A DNA stretch of 64,000 nucleotides from Stereum hirsutum FP-91666 SS1 (Eukaryota; Basidiomycota; Agaricomycetes; Russulales; Stereaceae): the NCBI RefSeq assembly GCF_000264905.1, contig NW_006763140.1, forward strand, positions 1,250,702 to 1,314,701. Reading direction: 5' to 3'. Position numbers and translations under genes: made by a program. The notes beneath the pieces are model-generated. The model was given only the letters and a program-made list of their open reading frames with translations. It did not search any database and was not told the origin of the DNA. Below, in pieces: positions 35,590-49,130 of this stretch; the stretch's first letter is position 1; the number at the start of each line of letters is the position of its first letter.

Positions 35590-38500
35590 ATGGACAAGCT
35601 GGCTGAACAGCAGAGCAAGACGCTGGAACAGCAGCGCAGAATGGTCGGTACGTGACGGCCTCATACTTGTGGCACTTAACATCAATTGACAACGGACGTC
35701 TTTTTTCTTATGCTCCAGAATTTTTGAAGCGCATGGACGATAGACAACAGGAACAAGGCAAGTCATCATCGGGCAGAGCTAGGAATGTCGCCTTAGCGTA
35801 TTCTCCTCGCAAATAGATCCGTCCAGAAAGCCGATCCTCGAAGTCCCTGCGAGCAGCTCTAGTGCTTGGACTCCACTCCTGAACTCGACCATGCAGAATT
35901 CCATCAAGCCTGACGTAGACCGGTGGAGAAGTACTCTGGATACTCTACTGATCTTTGTACGTCGTTCTAATCTAATCGATGTACATCTAACTTATACCAC
36001 AATATAGATCGCCCTTTTCTCGGCCGTCGTCACTTCCTTCCTCATTCAGGCCACTACGGGGCTCTCACAGGAATCAGGCGACCGCACAAACGAGCTTGTG
36101 TCTAACCTCACAGACGTTATCATCCAGCTCAGTGGAGTTGATAGCTCTCTATTGAGCCTACCATTACCGGTTGCATTCGAACCTGACCCTGGTTCTGTGC
36201 GTCTGAATGTCTATTGGTCACTGTCCCTCATTGTGAGCGTGAGTCGTTATTTTGATCGACTCCGACTTCTACAGATCACTGATGTCAATTCTAGCTTTGT
36301 ATCGCTTCTCTAGCTGTCGTAGGGAGGAGCTATCTCGAGTCCCTCACCCGATTCCACCACACGCAAGCGCACGAGATGCTTGTCGAGGTCTACAATCGAT
36401 GGACTCAGGCTAATCGTCTTCTCAGGCCCGTTGTCGACGCATTACCCCACTTCTTAGTTCTCGCCGTTGGCCTATTCATCATAGGCCTGCTAGACAGTTT
36501 GCTCTCGAGCTCTCTCTCGATATCTCCCGTCTCTGTGCCAATTCTTGGAGCTGCAGTCTCGTCCTCGCTCCTTGTGGGCCTCTCAGGTACTATCATTGTC
36601 TTCTCTGTTGTTCACGGATGCATCTATCCCTCGATGTCGCCCTTTCAGTCCCTATTGTCGTCATTCATCAACACTAGGGCACAATTCGTCTCAGTTCCCT
36701 TCTGGGCACCAGGTCATCTATTAGATGTGACGACCAGCTGGTCATTGGTAGGGACCTTCACGGGGTTTTACAAGCATATTGTATCGTCTATGGCAATAGG
36801 CTTGTCACGTATTCGCACGTGGACCACTACCCGTTCTCCTATGACGTTTCTCGATGCAACAGATCCTTTTCCCCATGATGCCGACGTCTCTGGGTCCTCT
36901 ACTGTCGTTCAAGATGCCCAGGTAGACTTTTTAGCAGACGACGTTGAACTGATCTTACCGGCCACCATCGAGATATATCACAAAACGCTCATCCACACGC
37001 ACGATGATGACTCCGTCGATTGTGCTACAGCCGCTTTGTGGGATACCGTCCGTCCTTCGCTACCTGGGTGGAAAGATACTCCCTTGCAATCAAAGCGGAG
37101 TGTGATAGAGACCCTCATATATTTGCTTTCACCTGAATGTAGTCGCCGAGCAAATCTAACAGCCGCATTGACAGTGATCAGAATCGAAGGTATGTGGTCT
37201 CTCAGACTATATCATTCCATCAAATAAAACTAATGTGATTGGACATCCTGCCAACGGTTTTTAGATTCCGAGAGCTCATGGGAATTGCTAGAGGACGATC
37301 GATATGCTCTTGCTATTGCCCTCTACCGTGCCGCTGTGCGTGACCGTCTCACACTCTCCGGCAGTATCGCTCGGGAAGTGCTCTGGACATCAGCATTCAT
37401 GCAGGCTCTGGTGTGTCTTCTGGTATTCGAGCACTCGCGTCAAGCGCGGAAGAACGTACCTTGTATCGCTCTACTCTTTGCTTCTCACCGATGTTTCAAA
37501 TCTGCGGCGTCCTCTGCTCGAATCGCAAACCTGCTGAATTCAGTGAGGTCGGAGGCTATGATCATACTCATTGAATGCATACGTGCAGAGCCATTCGGAT
37601 TGGAATACAGTGCGCCAGAATATGCTGACACATATCGCGATGCCATTGATGATCTCTTCACGTCCTTGGCTCCTCTGGCCAACCATCCCTTCCTCCAGAA
37701 TGCCTTCGGCATTGCCGAGTTGGTTGATTTCTGGTGTTGTGAGGCAAATAAAGACGGCCAAGATGTTCTGCTGCACGTCTTTCATTGGCTGTGTCGCAAT
37801 GGATGTGATGCCTTCTTGTGGGTGATACGTGACCCTGGGCGCATAGATCGAATCCGAAAAGACAGTTGGCGGTATCTCAAACCTTTGGCAGGTGCCATAG
37901 CTCAGTTCCAAGTAGGCTCAAGGAGTCCCGACGAATACATGAGCGATTCGTGGATCGTCCATACAATTGTGAATCTAGTGACAACTCTCATCAAGGACAT
38001 TGACCGACATAGCCTCATCAGTATGCTGAGAGTCGTCACCCAGTATCCAGGAGCCTCGCTATACCTTGATGATTCGATCTGGACTCCTCTTTGTGCTGCG
38101 TTGTTTATAGACACGAAACCGGACCCGGAGAGCGGCGTCTTTGGGCGCATTCACATTGTGGACACCTTAGTCTTCACCCCTCCACCCAGACCTTCAATTC
38201 TGACAGGCGGTGGTAAGTCATGCTCCTCTGTTTACACCAGTATTGGAAGTATTAACAATAAACTCGGGCTTAGGGAGTGTTGCAGAGTCTGTCGCGGAAC
38301 AATCCTATATCACTGTCTCCCCTCCTTCAGATCATTCGATCATCTGGGAAGAGGATATCCCTCAGGCTGTACCGGAAGATTCTGAGGCAGACGCGGACGT
38401 TGTTGAACGAATTCCTACCCGCCCTTCATCGGTTGCTACATCGCCTACACCCTATCCTCATCCGATCCGCTTCGGGCGCACAAGATCACGGCGGATGACT

Positions 38501-38647
38501 AGTCAATCGTACTTTCCAGCAGACAAGCGTTCTATTGGACCCAGCAGTGACATCGGCTCCAGAGTCCCTGGTCTCTCCCCTAGACCGGCGCCAATCACAC
38601 CCGCTGCGGAGTCTTCCGCTTCTCATATGGCTATGGAGATGGTGTGA
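35590..38647 (+). CDS. DUF6535-like multi-pass membrane protein
   Basis: Start uncertain: MDKLAEQQSKTLEQQRRM at 35590 is the simplest choice, but an upstream exon near 35475 is possible. The N-terminal coiled-coil leads into WRSTLDTLLIFIALFSAVVT, the hallmark opening of the fungal DUF6535 domain. It is followed by three more membrane segments (YWSLSLIVS|LCIASLAVV, FLVLAVGLFIIGLLDSLL, SSSLLVGLSGTIIVFSVVHG). A long, mostly helical cytosolic part follows (36800-38200), then a Ser/Pro-rich acidic tail ending AAESSASHMAMEMV. About seven introns, one perhaps GC-AG at 35758. The family is common and expanded in Agaricomycetes; its function is unknown. Confidence 0.75.
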
Positions 38648-39394
38648 GTGAAGAAGATGTAAGCCGTGGAAGTTATGGGGGGTGGTACGATGGTGAAGGA
38701 CTCGTAACGCGGAAACCTGATTCCTTATGTACGTCCGTGTGGTGAGTCTACGACAGTTATATGCGTTGACGTGCTACCACGGTTCATCTTTCGATTTGGT
38801 TTAAATACAGAATGCCGATCCTTGCTGTCTTTCTTAAAAAAAACTTTGACTTCATGTTTCCAAGACCGTACCTGGCTCTCGAGGAAATTAGAGAGAACAA
38901 TATGAGATGTGTAAGGAATATATCTGTTTCTCGTCTATTCTCACAACGGCGCTCTTCGTCTCTCCAAGTTTCCATTACGAGACGAGGCTCTTTCAATTTT
39001 AGATGAAGAAACATACCGCTGAGGAATCCGACTCAATTCGGGCTCAATAAAGACGTCAACCATGAGCGCTGGAAGTGATGGGCCAGGGCACATCAGCCTC
39101 GTGCTTGGTAGGTCACCTTCTCATGCTGATTAGCGCCAACTCACCATTGGACTTTGCCAAGGCTGTCCGGACGATTTACAGTCTATTATTATGTTCTGCC
39201 TGGGCACATCACCTCCTGTTTCCCTTGCTCTTAGCCGCTCTCGCTCGCCGATCTGTTCGATCTGATCGTTACTTTCTTCATCGCTCTTTCCGTCCTCCCC
39301 TCACCTTCATTTCGTGCCGCTCTGCACTGGGTGCAGACGAAGAGTCTCTGCTCTCTCCTTGTTAACTGCTCTTGAGCAGTAATAGGCCGCTTCG
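38648..39394. other. Intergenic stretch
   Basis: 747 bp with no supported gene. A hydrophobic open segment (39190-39240, LCSAWAHHLLFPLLLAALA) resembles a signal peptide and might be a missed first exon of the next gene, but I cannot find a frame-keeping join. Confidence 0.4.
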
Positions 39395-41211
39395 ATGTCA
39401 GTATACGTGATTGTCGACGATGCTGACTCAAACATCAATTATTCGCCGGTGGTGACTCACGATAGTGGTGCTACGACCTCGGCGGAAGCTGAGAGCAATG
39501 GCTGGTTCGTCGGTGGAGCTGGAGCGTTGAACGAGTTTCTCGTAGACACATCTGGCACCGGGAAGGCCTCTTCGACGATGAGCTACCAATTCACAGGAAA
39601 CTCCATCTCGGTCTTTGGCACTACACCAGGCTTGAACGAGGGCAACTCGTACACCAGCACTGACGTCTCGTTCAGTATTGACGGAAGCGTCATCTCCAAC
39701 AATACATACCTCGTCCCACCTGCCACCCGTCGTCATATCCCCTTCTTCGTCTCTCCAGATCTCTCCTCCTCTTCCTCAAACACGCACACGCTCGAAATCG
39801 AAGTAATCAGCGCTGCCTCGACGACCAATCAGTCCAATTTTCTCATAGACTACTTCATCTACAACGCAACGGTCAACTCGACGATACCATCACCGGAGAA
39901 ACAGACTAGCTGGGTGTTCGTGGACGACCAGAGTGAATACCTGGATTATTCGCAGGGAGGAAACGGCTGGAGTGGGAATGTGATCAATTTCCCAGGGACG
40001 GGGGATTTCAACCTAACGGATGCCGCTTTCAATTCAAGTGTAATGGGGCCGACGAGTTCATCCTCGACAGTCACGCTTAACTTCACGGGTACGTCCTATC
40101 CCTATTCTCCGCGTCTCACTCGATTCTCCGATAACACTCGTACTAATAGCTGTACAATTCATTCATAGGTGTCTCAACGATCCGAGCGTACGCCATGCTC
40201 ATAGCCAATACCAGTTCCGGTTCACTCGGCTCCTATACCCTCGACGGCTCCCCATCTCAACTCATCACTCCATCCTCGGGCTCGGCATATCCTATATACA
40301 ACTTCGAAATTCTCACCGCAACACCTTCCTCGGGCGACTCACACACGTTGGAGATCCAGGCCAAAGACGCCAACGCGTTTTACTTGGATTATGTGTTGTT
40401 GCAGACAGGGAATGCTTTTGTGACGGAGTTGGCTACAACCTCTGGGTCGGGGTCAGGTTCGAGTGGCGGGACTGGAAATGGCGGAAGTAGTGGCGGTGGG
40501 GGTGGATCCACCGGAAGCGATAATGGCGATGGCGGTTCGAGTGGAACGAACGTCGGCGCAATTGCTGGTGGCGTTGTTGGTGGTGTGGTGGCCCTCGCCG
40601 CCATAGGCCTGGCAATCTTCTTTTGGCTGCGACGAAGGCGAGACAAGAATGGATATGCGTCGAAGGGCAGGTTTGATGTGGCTGCCGAGGATCGCTATGC
40701 TCCCACAGAAGGGTATGGTGATGTTCATGGGTATCAGGATGGTGAGGGGCAGGGGCAGGGTATGCCGATGGGGATGTACCAGCGACAGCGGGCCCAGTCG
40801 AACTATACCATCACCGCTACGCCCTTCCTCCCCAACCTGTCCCCGAGCACACTCTCATTCTTACCAAGCCCTTCCACCTCTGCCGATCCCATCGACCCCA
40901 ACATACCTTCAGCCGACAACTCGGGCTACATCTCCGCCTCCAACGCTATCTCTTCTCAATCCCGAAAACTCGACATGTATACTCATATTACAGGACCCGT
41001 CCCTGCCACTGCTTCATCATCCGTCCTTCCACCTAACACGCACATCGCAGACCGACCACGATCAGGATCTGAGGTCTCGTCGTCTGCTGTAGGTGCTTCG
41101 TTAGGCGCGTCAACGGGTATCGGGTCAACGCCGGTGCTATTAGAGAGGGATAGTGGATTGAGAGGGTTTGAAGAACCGGTGAGGTTACCGCCGCAGTATA
41201 CCCCGGAGTGA
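39395..41211 (+). CDS. Single-pass membrane protein with extracellular beta-sandwich repeats
   Basis: Two exons joined at about 40088/40168 (...VTLNFTG to VSTIRAYAML). The ectodomain has two similar halves that open with a VDDADSNINYSP-type and a VDDQSEYLDYSQ-type motif, each containing NGW. This architecture is frequent in Agaricomycete surface proteins. A Gly/Ser-rich hinge precedes the membrane segment VGAIAGGVVGGVVALAAIGLAIFFW, with stop-transfer RRRRDKNGY. The cytosolic tail of about 200 residues is Ser/Pro-rich and ends EPVRLPPQYTPE. No signal peptide is present at this start, so an upstream exon may be missing. Function is unknown, probably cell-wall or carbohydrate sensing by analogy. 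Confidence 0.8.
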
Positions 41212-41724
41212 GGACGCTTTTCTTTCGTTTTCTTTTGTATCGCATTCCCTTTGGCGTTGGGTGGGAAATCTGGTGGACTTTGACGCTGTTGGTGCGGTTT
41301 GGACACGATATATTGGCCGTACATCTATCTTTACTTGGAATCAGACATATCCTTATTTATCCTATATTTTCGTGCTCGACCCTTGGAAGAGACACATTGC
41401 CTCTCGGAAACTTGCGAGTCGGACTATGATCGCAAGCACAAAGTGTAGAGACGCGCCATTGAACATCCCTCCATTACAACTACTGTCAACAACAATTACC
41501 CGGGAAGTACTCAGGCTAGTCGACGTCGGTATCCTTGTCCAGGATGAGCGGAGACATAGAAAAGGTCACATCGTCTATACCTTGCATTACCATTACGGCG
41601 GTCCGCCTGCCAGCCGAACGATCCTGTGACCATGACCTCGATAATGGGCAGGATAATGTGATTCTGTCTGCGAAATGCATCTCTATACTTCGTATCATCA
41701 CCACCATCGTTGACGACGAGTAAG
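41212..41724. other. Intergenic spacer
   Basis: 513 bp with no recognised gene; several open frames overlap on both strands without domain content. Confidence 0.4.
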
Positions 41725-42786
41725 ATGAGTACCAAGCCCGCCGCGGTGCCACCCATTGTCCAGCACATTTTATCACATGTACCATCTCCCCCACCATCAC
41801 GAGCCCGCGCCAAACCACTCTTCGTAGCGATTCAAGGCCCTCAAGGATCCGGCAAGACATTTCTCACAGAGCACGTCGCTTCTTCGCTCGCTCAGGATGC
41901 TGGGCTACGCGTAGCCACGCTCTCCATTGACGATCTCTACTTGCCTCACGATGGACTAGCCGCACTCGCCACTTCACATCCGAACAACCCACTTCTGCGA
42001 GGGCGTGGACAACCTGGAACTCATGACATACAGCTCGGGCTACGAACTTTGACCGCGCTCGAGAACATCAATGACCCTGCGTCTACGTCAACGCTGAAGC
42101 TTCCCAGCTTTGACAAGAGCCAATTCAACGGAGAGGGCGATAGGGTTCCAGAGGCGGATTGGAGGACGGTGGATGGCCCGATCGATGTCGTCCTCTTTGA
42201 AGGATGGTGTGTTGGGTTTTGCCCGAAGAGCGAAGACGATATTAGGAAACGGCTAGCGGAGAACATCAAGGGTCTAGAGGAAGGTCCGCTAAGACTAGAT
42301 CTGGGGGAGGTTGGTGTAGGTGAGGAACAGGTTCTGGAGGTGAACGAGATTCTGGCGAGCTATGTCAAATGGTGGGAAATGTTTGATATCTTTGTGAAGG
42401 TACGATGTCTCCGACTCTAACGATACTCAATTACAAACACCGTCCTCTCCTGTCTCGTTGTATAGATCTCACCTCTCGACTCTCATCCATACGTCCATAT
42501 CTACAAGTGGCGTCTACAGCAAGAACACGCCATGAAGGCACGAAATGGCGGGAAAGGCATGACGGACGAGCAAGTCAAGGTCTTTATAGATCGTTATATC
42601 CCGGGTTATCACTTCTTCGGCGATAGCATCACTGTTGGAGGGACGAACCCACGGTCGGCAGAGCCTGTTCGTCCGCGGTGGTTGAGGAGTAAACAGGCCG
42701 AAGGAGACGAGGAGCAGAGAGGTGGAAGACTGTTAACGGTTGTGATCGGAGAGGATAGAGAAGTTGTGGAGGTGAAGACCATGTAG
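41725..42786 (+). CDS. D-glycerate 3-kinase (Tda10/GLYK type)
   Basis: ATP-dependent phosphorylation of D-glycerate. Exons 41725-42399 and 42466-42786, 996 bp, 331 residues, typical for the family. The Walker A motif is AIQGPQGSGKTFLTEHV (about residues 35-51). It is followed by LSIDDLYLPHDGL, the LRGRGQPGTHD block, LPSFDKSQFNGEGDR, the Walker B-like IDVVLFEGWCVGF, and after splicing SPLDSHPYVHIYKWRLQQEH and FIDRYIPGYHFF. All blocks match yeast Tda10 and plant glycerate kinase. The stop lies 220 bp from the inner boundary of the right inverted repeat. Confidence 0.92.
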
Positions 42787-43289
42787 AGAGTACTAGAAGA
42801 CGTTCGTTGTGAGTCAACACTCCCAGTTACTCGCGGCACCGTCTGTGATCAGTGCCCTAGCCAAATAGCCCGGCGTCACCTTCGACGGTCTCATAAATAT
42901 TTCCTCCAACTATACACTACCTTCTCTGTGATGTACAGTATCTCCCAATTCCATGGTCATGCTCGCAATCAGGTTAACAGGCGAGATATGTAAGCATTAC
43001 GATCAGGTTGATTTGGGCGTAATACAGCCTGGAACAGTGGAAAGTTTTCGATGCTTAGGGGTAGCTAGGCCCAAGTCCGGAGCTCTTCCTTATCCAGGCC
43101 GATCCTTGTATTGAGCTTGAAGGCTGAACTCAGGAGCCGGGCACGATGACAAGAAGGAAAGTATTGTGTAGAATTCAAGTTCACATTACGGAGCTCTATT
43201 ATTACGAATAATACATGCGCGCAAACTCCTCCTTCGAATACCTCTACGAATCTCCGATAATATCACAGACAAGGAGCACGAGGAAATTG

Positions 43290-46200
43290 ACTCACCTAAG
43301 CGTCTGTTGGCTTCGCTCAGAGGATCGGACTCTGAGGTACTAGGGCCCCCGGACCACGACAAGGTCGACGCCATACCAGGGGAGGGCTCAAGCTGAAGAC
43401 TTGAGACAAGCACGGAGAGAAAGAGATAGAGATGGCCCAAGGGTGTCAAGATAAAAGCGAGAGCGAAAAGATGAAAGCGAGAGCGTAAGGGTGAGAAGCA
43501 GATGTTGCCTAAGCTTGAGAGCAAGGGTGATGATGGGTGGGTGGGTAGGTGGGCGAAGAGAGTAACACATCTGTGAGAAAAAACTGCACGAGACGCGTCA
43601 GAAAGGACATGTTAATCGAAGCGTCAATCCACTCACCTGTTAGTAGGCGTTTGTTGGCTTCCCTCAGAGGATCGGACTCTGAGGTACTAGAGCCCCTGGA
43701 CCACGACAAGGTCAACGCCGTACCAGGGGGCCGGTCTTGAAGCTCTTGAAGCCCGGTGTCGATGTCGTGTTTGATGCGTTGTCAGTGTTGGTGTCGGTGT
43801 CGGTGTCGTCGGTGGTGTCGCCTAGCTCCAGGAGGACCAGCTCCATCCCCAGCGACATAGAAGACAAGCCTCGCACGAGAGCCAGCAGAACAAGAGACGA
43901 CGAGAACCAGCAGACCCAGAAACCCAGCATACCCAGAGACCCATCGGGTCAAGACGCCCCAGAGGTGACCGCCGTCGGGTGTTGATGTCGTGCTTGATTG
44001 AGGTCGTCGATCGGAATCGTCGTCGTACTCGACTGTTGTGATCAGAGCGTCGATCATCTTGAGCTTACCAGACACACGCTCACACATCTGGAAGAAGACT
44101 GCAGAAGGTCCGTCAGAAGATACGCGCGCCGCATCGATTAACACCACGAGAAGGACGACGCCATACCAGTGGAGGGGCTCAAGCTGAAGACTTGAGACAA
44201 GGACAGAGGGAAAAATGTCGAGACGGCCCAAGGGTGTCGCTGTAGAGGAGATATTATACGAAGCGGAGAGAACAGAGAAAAGTGAGAGTGTAAGGGAGAG
44301 AAGCAGATGTCGCCTAAGCTTGAGATCAAGCACGATGATGAGTGGGCGGGCGGGCGGGCGGGCGAAGAGAGTAACACACCTGTAGAAAAAGAACTGCACG
44401 AGACGCGTCAGAATTGACATGCGAAGCGAGGTACCAAACCACTCACCTGTTAGTAGGCGTTTGTTGGCTTCCCTCAGAGGATCGGACTCTGAGGTACTAG
44501 AGCCCCTGGACCACGACAAGGTCAACGCCATACCAAGGGACCGGTATTGAAGCTCTTGAAGCCCGGCGTCGATATCGTGTTGATGTCACTGTCGTCGTTG
44601 ATGTCGCGTAGCTCTGGCAAGACTAGCCCCCGGATCACGACAAGGTCGACTCCACACGAGTGGAGGGGCTCAAGCTGAATACTTGAGACAAGCATAGAGA
44701 TGGCCCAAGGGTGTCGCCGTAGAGAAGAGTAAAGATAAAGTGAGTGAGCGAAAAGATAAAAGCGAGAGCGAAAGGGAGAGAAAGCGTAGATTGCCTGAGC
44801 TTCAGAGCAAGGACGACGATGGGTGAGTGGGTGGACGAAGAGAGTGACAGCTGAGGAAGAGGTCGTCTGAGCTTCACAGTGTTGCCCAAGCAGAAGTGTT
44901 GCCACAGGCCGCGTCGCGAGAGCGCCGACCCAGTGACTGAGGAACCTTACGATACTCACACCTGTAAAAGCTTTATGAAGAGGCCAGGAGGTAAGAAAAA
45001 CTCACAGGTCAGTATAGTACCTATACTGCGAGCGTCTGTTAGTTGCCCCTAGAGGATCGGACTCCGGGGTACTAAAGCCCCTGGACCACGACAAGGTCGA
45101 CGCTCTCCCAGGGGAGGCTCGGTTGAAGACGATGATGTCGAAAATCAGAGCGTCGAGCATCTTGAACTTGAGGTCTGCTTACTCTCACATACACACACAT
45201 CTGTAAGAAAAAAGAGAATGTCAGCGCAGTCATGATGTTCGCGTCAAAGAATAACAGACTCACATATTTAGATACGTTTCGCGTAGCGTCTGTCAGTTTC
45301 GTGTCGGACATCGGCCGTACAATCACACGCCTGTAAGTGAATCCAGAGGAAATCAGCAATATAGTATGAAGAGGAAACGTACCTTGTGAGCGTCTGTTAG
45401 TTTCCCACAGAGGATCGGACTCTGTGGTACTAAAGCCCCTGGACCACGGCAAGGTCGACGCTCTCCCAGGGGAGGGGCTCAAGCTGAAGACTTGAGACAA
45501 GCATAGAGAGATGAATATAGAGATGGCCCAAGGAAGAGTAAAGAGGACAGCGAGAGAGGAGAGGAAAGCGAGAGCGCAAAGAGGAAAGCGAGAGCGTAAA
45601 GAGGAAAGCGAGAGTGAAAAGATGAGAGCTAAAGCGAAAGAGTGAGAACGAAGATGCCCTGTAGGAGAATCTAGAGGAAATCAGCGACATGATTTCAAGT
45701 AGGAAACGTACCTTGCGAGCGTCTGTTAGTTTCCCCCAGAGGATCGGACTCTGGGGTACTAAAGCCCCTGGACCACGGCAAGGTCTACGCTCTCCCAGGG
45801 GACCGGTCTTGAAGCTCGTTGGAGCTCGGTGTCGAAGTCGTGCTTGATCTCGCTCGTGAGGTCGATGTCGATGTCGTACTTGAGCTCGGTCGTGAGCGAT
45901 GTCGATGTCGTACTTGAGCTCGGTCGTGAGGTCGATTTCGATGTCGCCTAGCCCTAGAAAGACCAGCCCAAGCCCAGCAACATAGAGACCAAGCCCGCGA
46001 GACCCAGCAGACGAATAGAGCAGCCAGACTCGGCCCAAGATGCCCCAGAAGCCCAGCCCAAAATACCCCAGAGACCGCCGCCGGTTGTTGACGTCGTGCT
46101 TGAATGGAGTCGTCGACCGGACTCGTCGTCGTGCCCGAGTGTTGACGGTCAGGGCGTCGATCGTCTTGAGCTTCGTAGCTGAAATAAAACTGAACAGAAC

Positions 46201-49130
46201 GAGTCAGAAGAAATATGAGGATTGAAGCACGAACCCACTCACCTGTGAGTAAGCGTCAGTTGGCTTCGCTCAGAGGAACGGACTCCGAGGTACTAGAGCC
46301 CCTGGACCACGGCAAGGTCGACGCTCTCCCAGGAGAGGCTCGGTTGACGACGATGATGCCGGTAATCAGAGCGTCGAGCGTCTTGCACTTGAGGTCTTCT
46401 TACTCACACGCACACATCTGAAGGAAACTAAAGAGACTGTCAGCGAAGTGATGCTCACATCGAAGAAGAAGACTCACCAAACATTAATATTACCGCGGTC
46501 GTACAATCACACGCCTGTAAGAGAATCTAGAGAACATCAGCGACAAATTATCAAGCAGGAAACGTACCTTGCGAGCGTCGGTTAGTTTCACCCAGAGGAT
46601 CGGACTCTGGGGTACTAAAGCCCCTGGACCACGACAAGGTCGACGCTCTCCCAGGGGAGGCTCGGTTGACGACGATGATGCCGGTAATCAGAGCGTCGAG
46701 CGTCTTGCACTTGAGGTCGTCTTACTCACATGCACACATCTGAAGGAAACTAAAGACACTGTCAGCGAAGTCGTGACGCTCATATCGAAGAAAAGACTCA
46801 CCGAAACATTAATATATTACCGTGGTCGCACAACCACATGCCTGTCATCGAATCTAGAGGAAATCAGCGACGTAGGATTAAGAAAGAAACATACCTTGCG
46901 AGCGTCTGTTAGCTTTCCCTCCGAGAGGTACTANNNNNNNNNNNNNNNNNNNNNNNNNNNNNNNNNNNNNNNNNNNNNNNNNNNNNNNNNNNNNNNNNNN
47001 NNNNNNNNNNNNNNNNNNNNNNNNNNNNNNNNNNNNNNNNNNNNNNNNNNNNNNNNNNNNNNNNNNNNNNNNNNNNNNNNNNNNNNNNNNNNNNNNNNNN
47101 NNNNNNNNNNNNNNNNNNNNNNNNNNNNNNNNNNNNNNNNNNNNNNNNNNNNNNNNNNNNNNNNNNNNNNNNNNNNNNNNNNNNNNNNNNNNNNNNNNNN
47201 NNNNNNNNNNNNNNNNNNNNNNNNNNNNNNNNNNNNNNNNNNNNNNNNNNNNNNNNNNNNNNNNNNNNNNNNNNNNNNNNNNNNNNNNNNNNNNNNNNNN
47301 NNNNNNNNNNNNNNNNNNNNNNNNNNNNNNNNNNNNNNNNNNNATGCCACACATCTGAAAGAAACTAAAGACACTGTCAGCGAAGTCGTGACGCTCATAT
47401 CGAAGAAAAGACTCACCGAAACATTAATATATTACCGTGGTCGCACAACCACATGCCTGTCATCGAATCTAGAGGAAATCAGCGACGTAGGATTAAGAAA
47501 GAAACATACCTTGCGAGCGTCTGTTAGCTTCCCTCCGAGGAGGTACTAGAGCCCCTGGACCACGTCAAGGTCGACGCTCTCCCAGGGGTGGCCCGGTTGA
47601 AGACGATGATGCCGGTAATCAGAGCGTCGAGCGTCTTGCACTTGAGGTCATCTTACTCACACTCACACATCTGTAGGAAACTAAAGACACTGTCAGCGAA
47701 GTCGTGACGCTCATATTGAAGAAGAAGACTCACGAAACATTAATATATTACCGTGGTCGTACAATCACGCGCCTGTAAGAGAATCTAGAGAACATCAGCG
47801 ACAAATTATCAAGCAGGAAACGTACCTTGCGAGCGTCGGTTGGTTTCCCCCCGAGGATCGGACTCCGGGGTACTAAAGCCCCTGGACCACGACAAGGTCG
47901 ACGCTCTCCCAGGGGAGGCTCGGTTGACGACGATGATGCCGCTAATCAGAGCGTCGAGCGTCTTGCATTTGAGGTCGTCTTACTCACACGCACACATCTG
48001 AAGGAAACTAAAGATACTGTCAGCGAAGTGATGCTCACATCGAAGAAGAAGACTCACCAAACATTAATATATTACCGCGGTCGTACAACCACACGCCTGT
48101 AAGAGAATCTAGAGGAAATCAGCGACAAATTATCAAGCAGGAAACGTACCTTGCGAGCGTCGGTTAGTTTCCCCCAGAGGATCGGACTCCGGGGTACTAA
48201 AGCCCCTGGACCACGACAAGGTCGACGCTCTCCCAGGGGAGGCTCGGTTGACGACGATGATGCCGGTAATCAGAGCGTCGAGCGTCTTGCATTTGAGGTC
48301 ATCTTGCTCACACTCACACATCTGTAGGAAACTAAAGACACTGTCAGCGAAGTCGTGACGCTCATATCGAAGAAAAGACTCACCGAAACATTAATATATT
48401 ACCGTGGTCGCACAACCACATGCCTGTCATAGAATCTAGAGGAAATCAGCGACGTAGGATTAAGAAAGAAACGTACCTTGTGAGCGTCTGTTAGCTTCCC
48501 TCCAAGGAGGTACTAGAGCCCCTGGACCACGTCAAGGTCGACGCTCTCCCAGGGGTCGCCCGGTTGGCGACGATGATGCCGATGATCAGAGCGTCGAGTG
48601 TCTTGCACTTGAGGTCATCTTACTCACACTCACACATCTGTAGGAAACTAAAGACACTGTCAGCGAAGTCGTGACGCTTATATCGAAGAAAAGACTCACC
48701 GAAACATTAATATATTATCGTGGTCGCACAATCACATGACTGTCATAGAAGCTAGAGGAAATCAGCGACGTAGGATTAAGAAAGAAACGTACCTTGCGAG
48801 CGTCTGTTAGCTTCCCTCCGAGGAGGTACTAGAGCCCCTGGACCACGTCAAGGTCGACACTCTCCCAGGGGTCGCTCTGTTGAAGACGATGATGCCGGTG
48901 ATCAGAGCGTCGAGCGTCTTGTGCTTGAGGTCAGCTTACTCACACTCTCACACCTGAAAAAGAAACTGCACCAGACACGTCAGAAAATGCATGCGAAGCG
49001 AAGCGCCGATCCACTCACCTGTTAGTAGCGTCAGTTGGCTTCCCTCAGAGGATCGGACTCTGGGTACTAGAGCCCCTGGACCACGACAAGGTCGACGCTA
49101 TCCCAGGGGACCGGTATTGAAGCTCTTGAA
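43290..49130 (-). repeat. Array of about 16 hairpin cassettes (right)
   Basis: Same module as the left array on the minus strand. Hairpins lie near 43375, 43715, 44165 (degenerate), 44525, 44645 (degenerate), 45095, 45455, 45785, 46318, 46638, 47572, 47898, 48222, 48540, 48853 and 49093. One copy at 48133-48321 has CAA instead of the usual TAA at codon 6 and stays open for 62 codons (MCECEQDDLK...), so either the array descends from coding exons or this frame is open by chance. Confidence 0.8.
46934..47343. other. Assembly gap (410 N) in right array
   Basis: Unknown bases inside the cassette array. The sequences on either side of the gap are near-identical for roughly 190 bp, as at the left gap. 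Confidence 0.95.
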
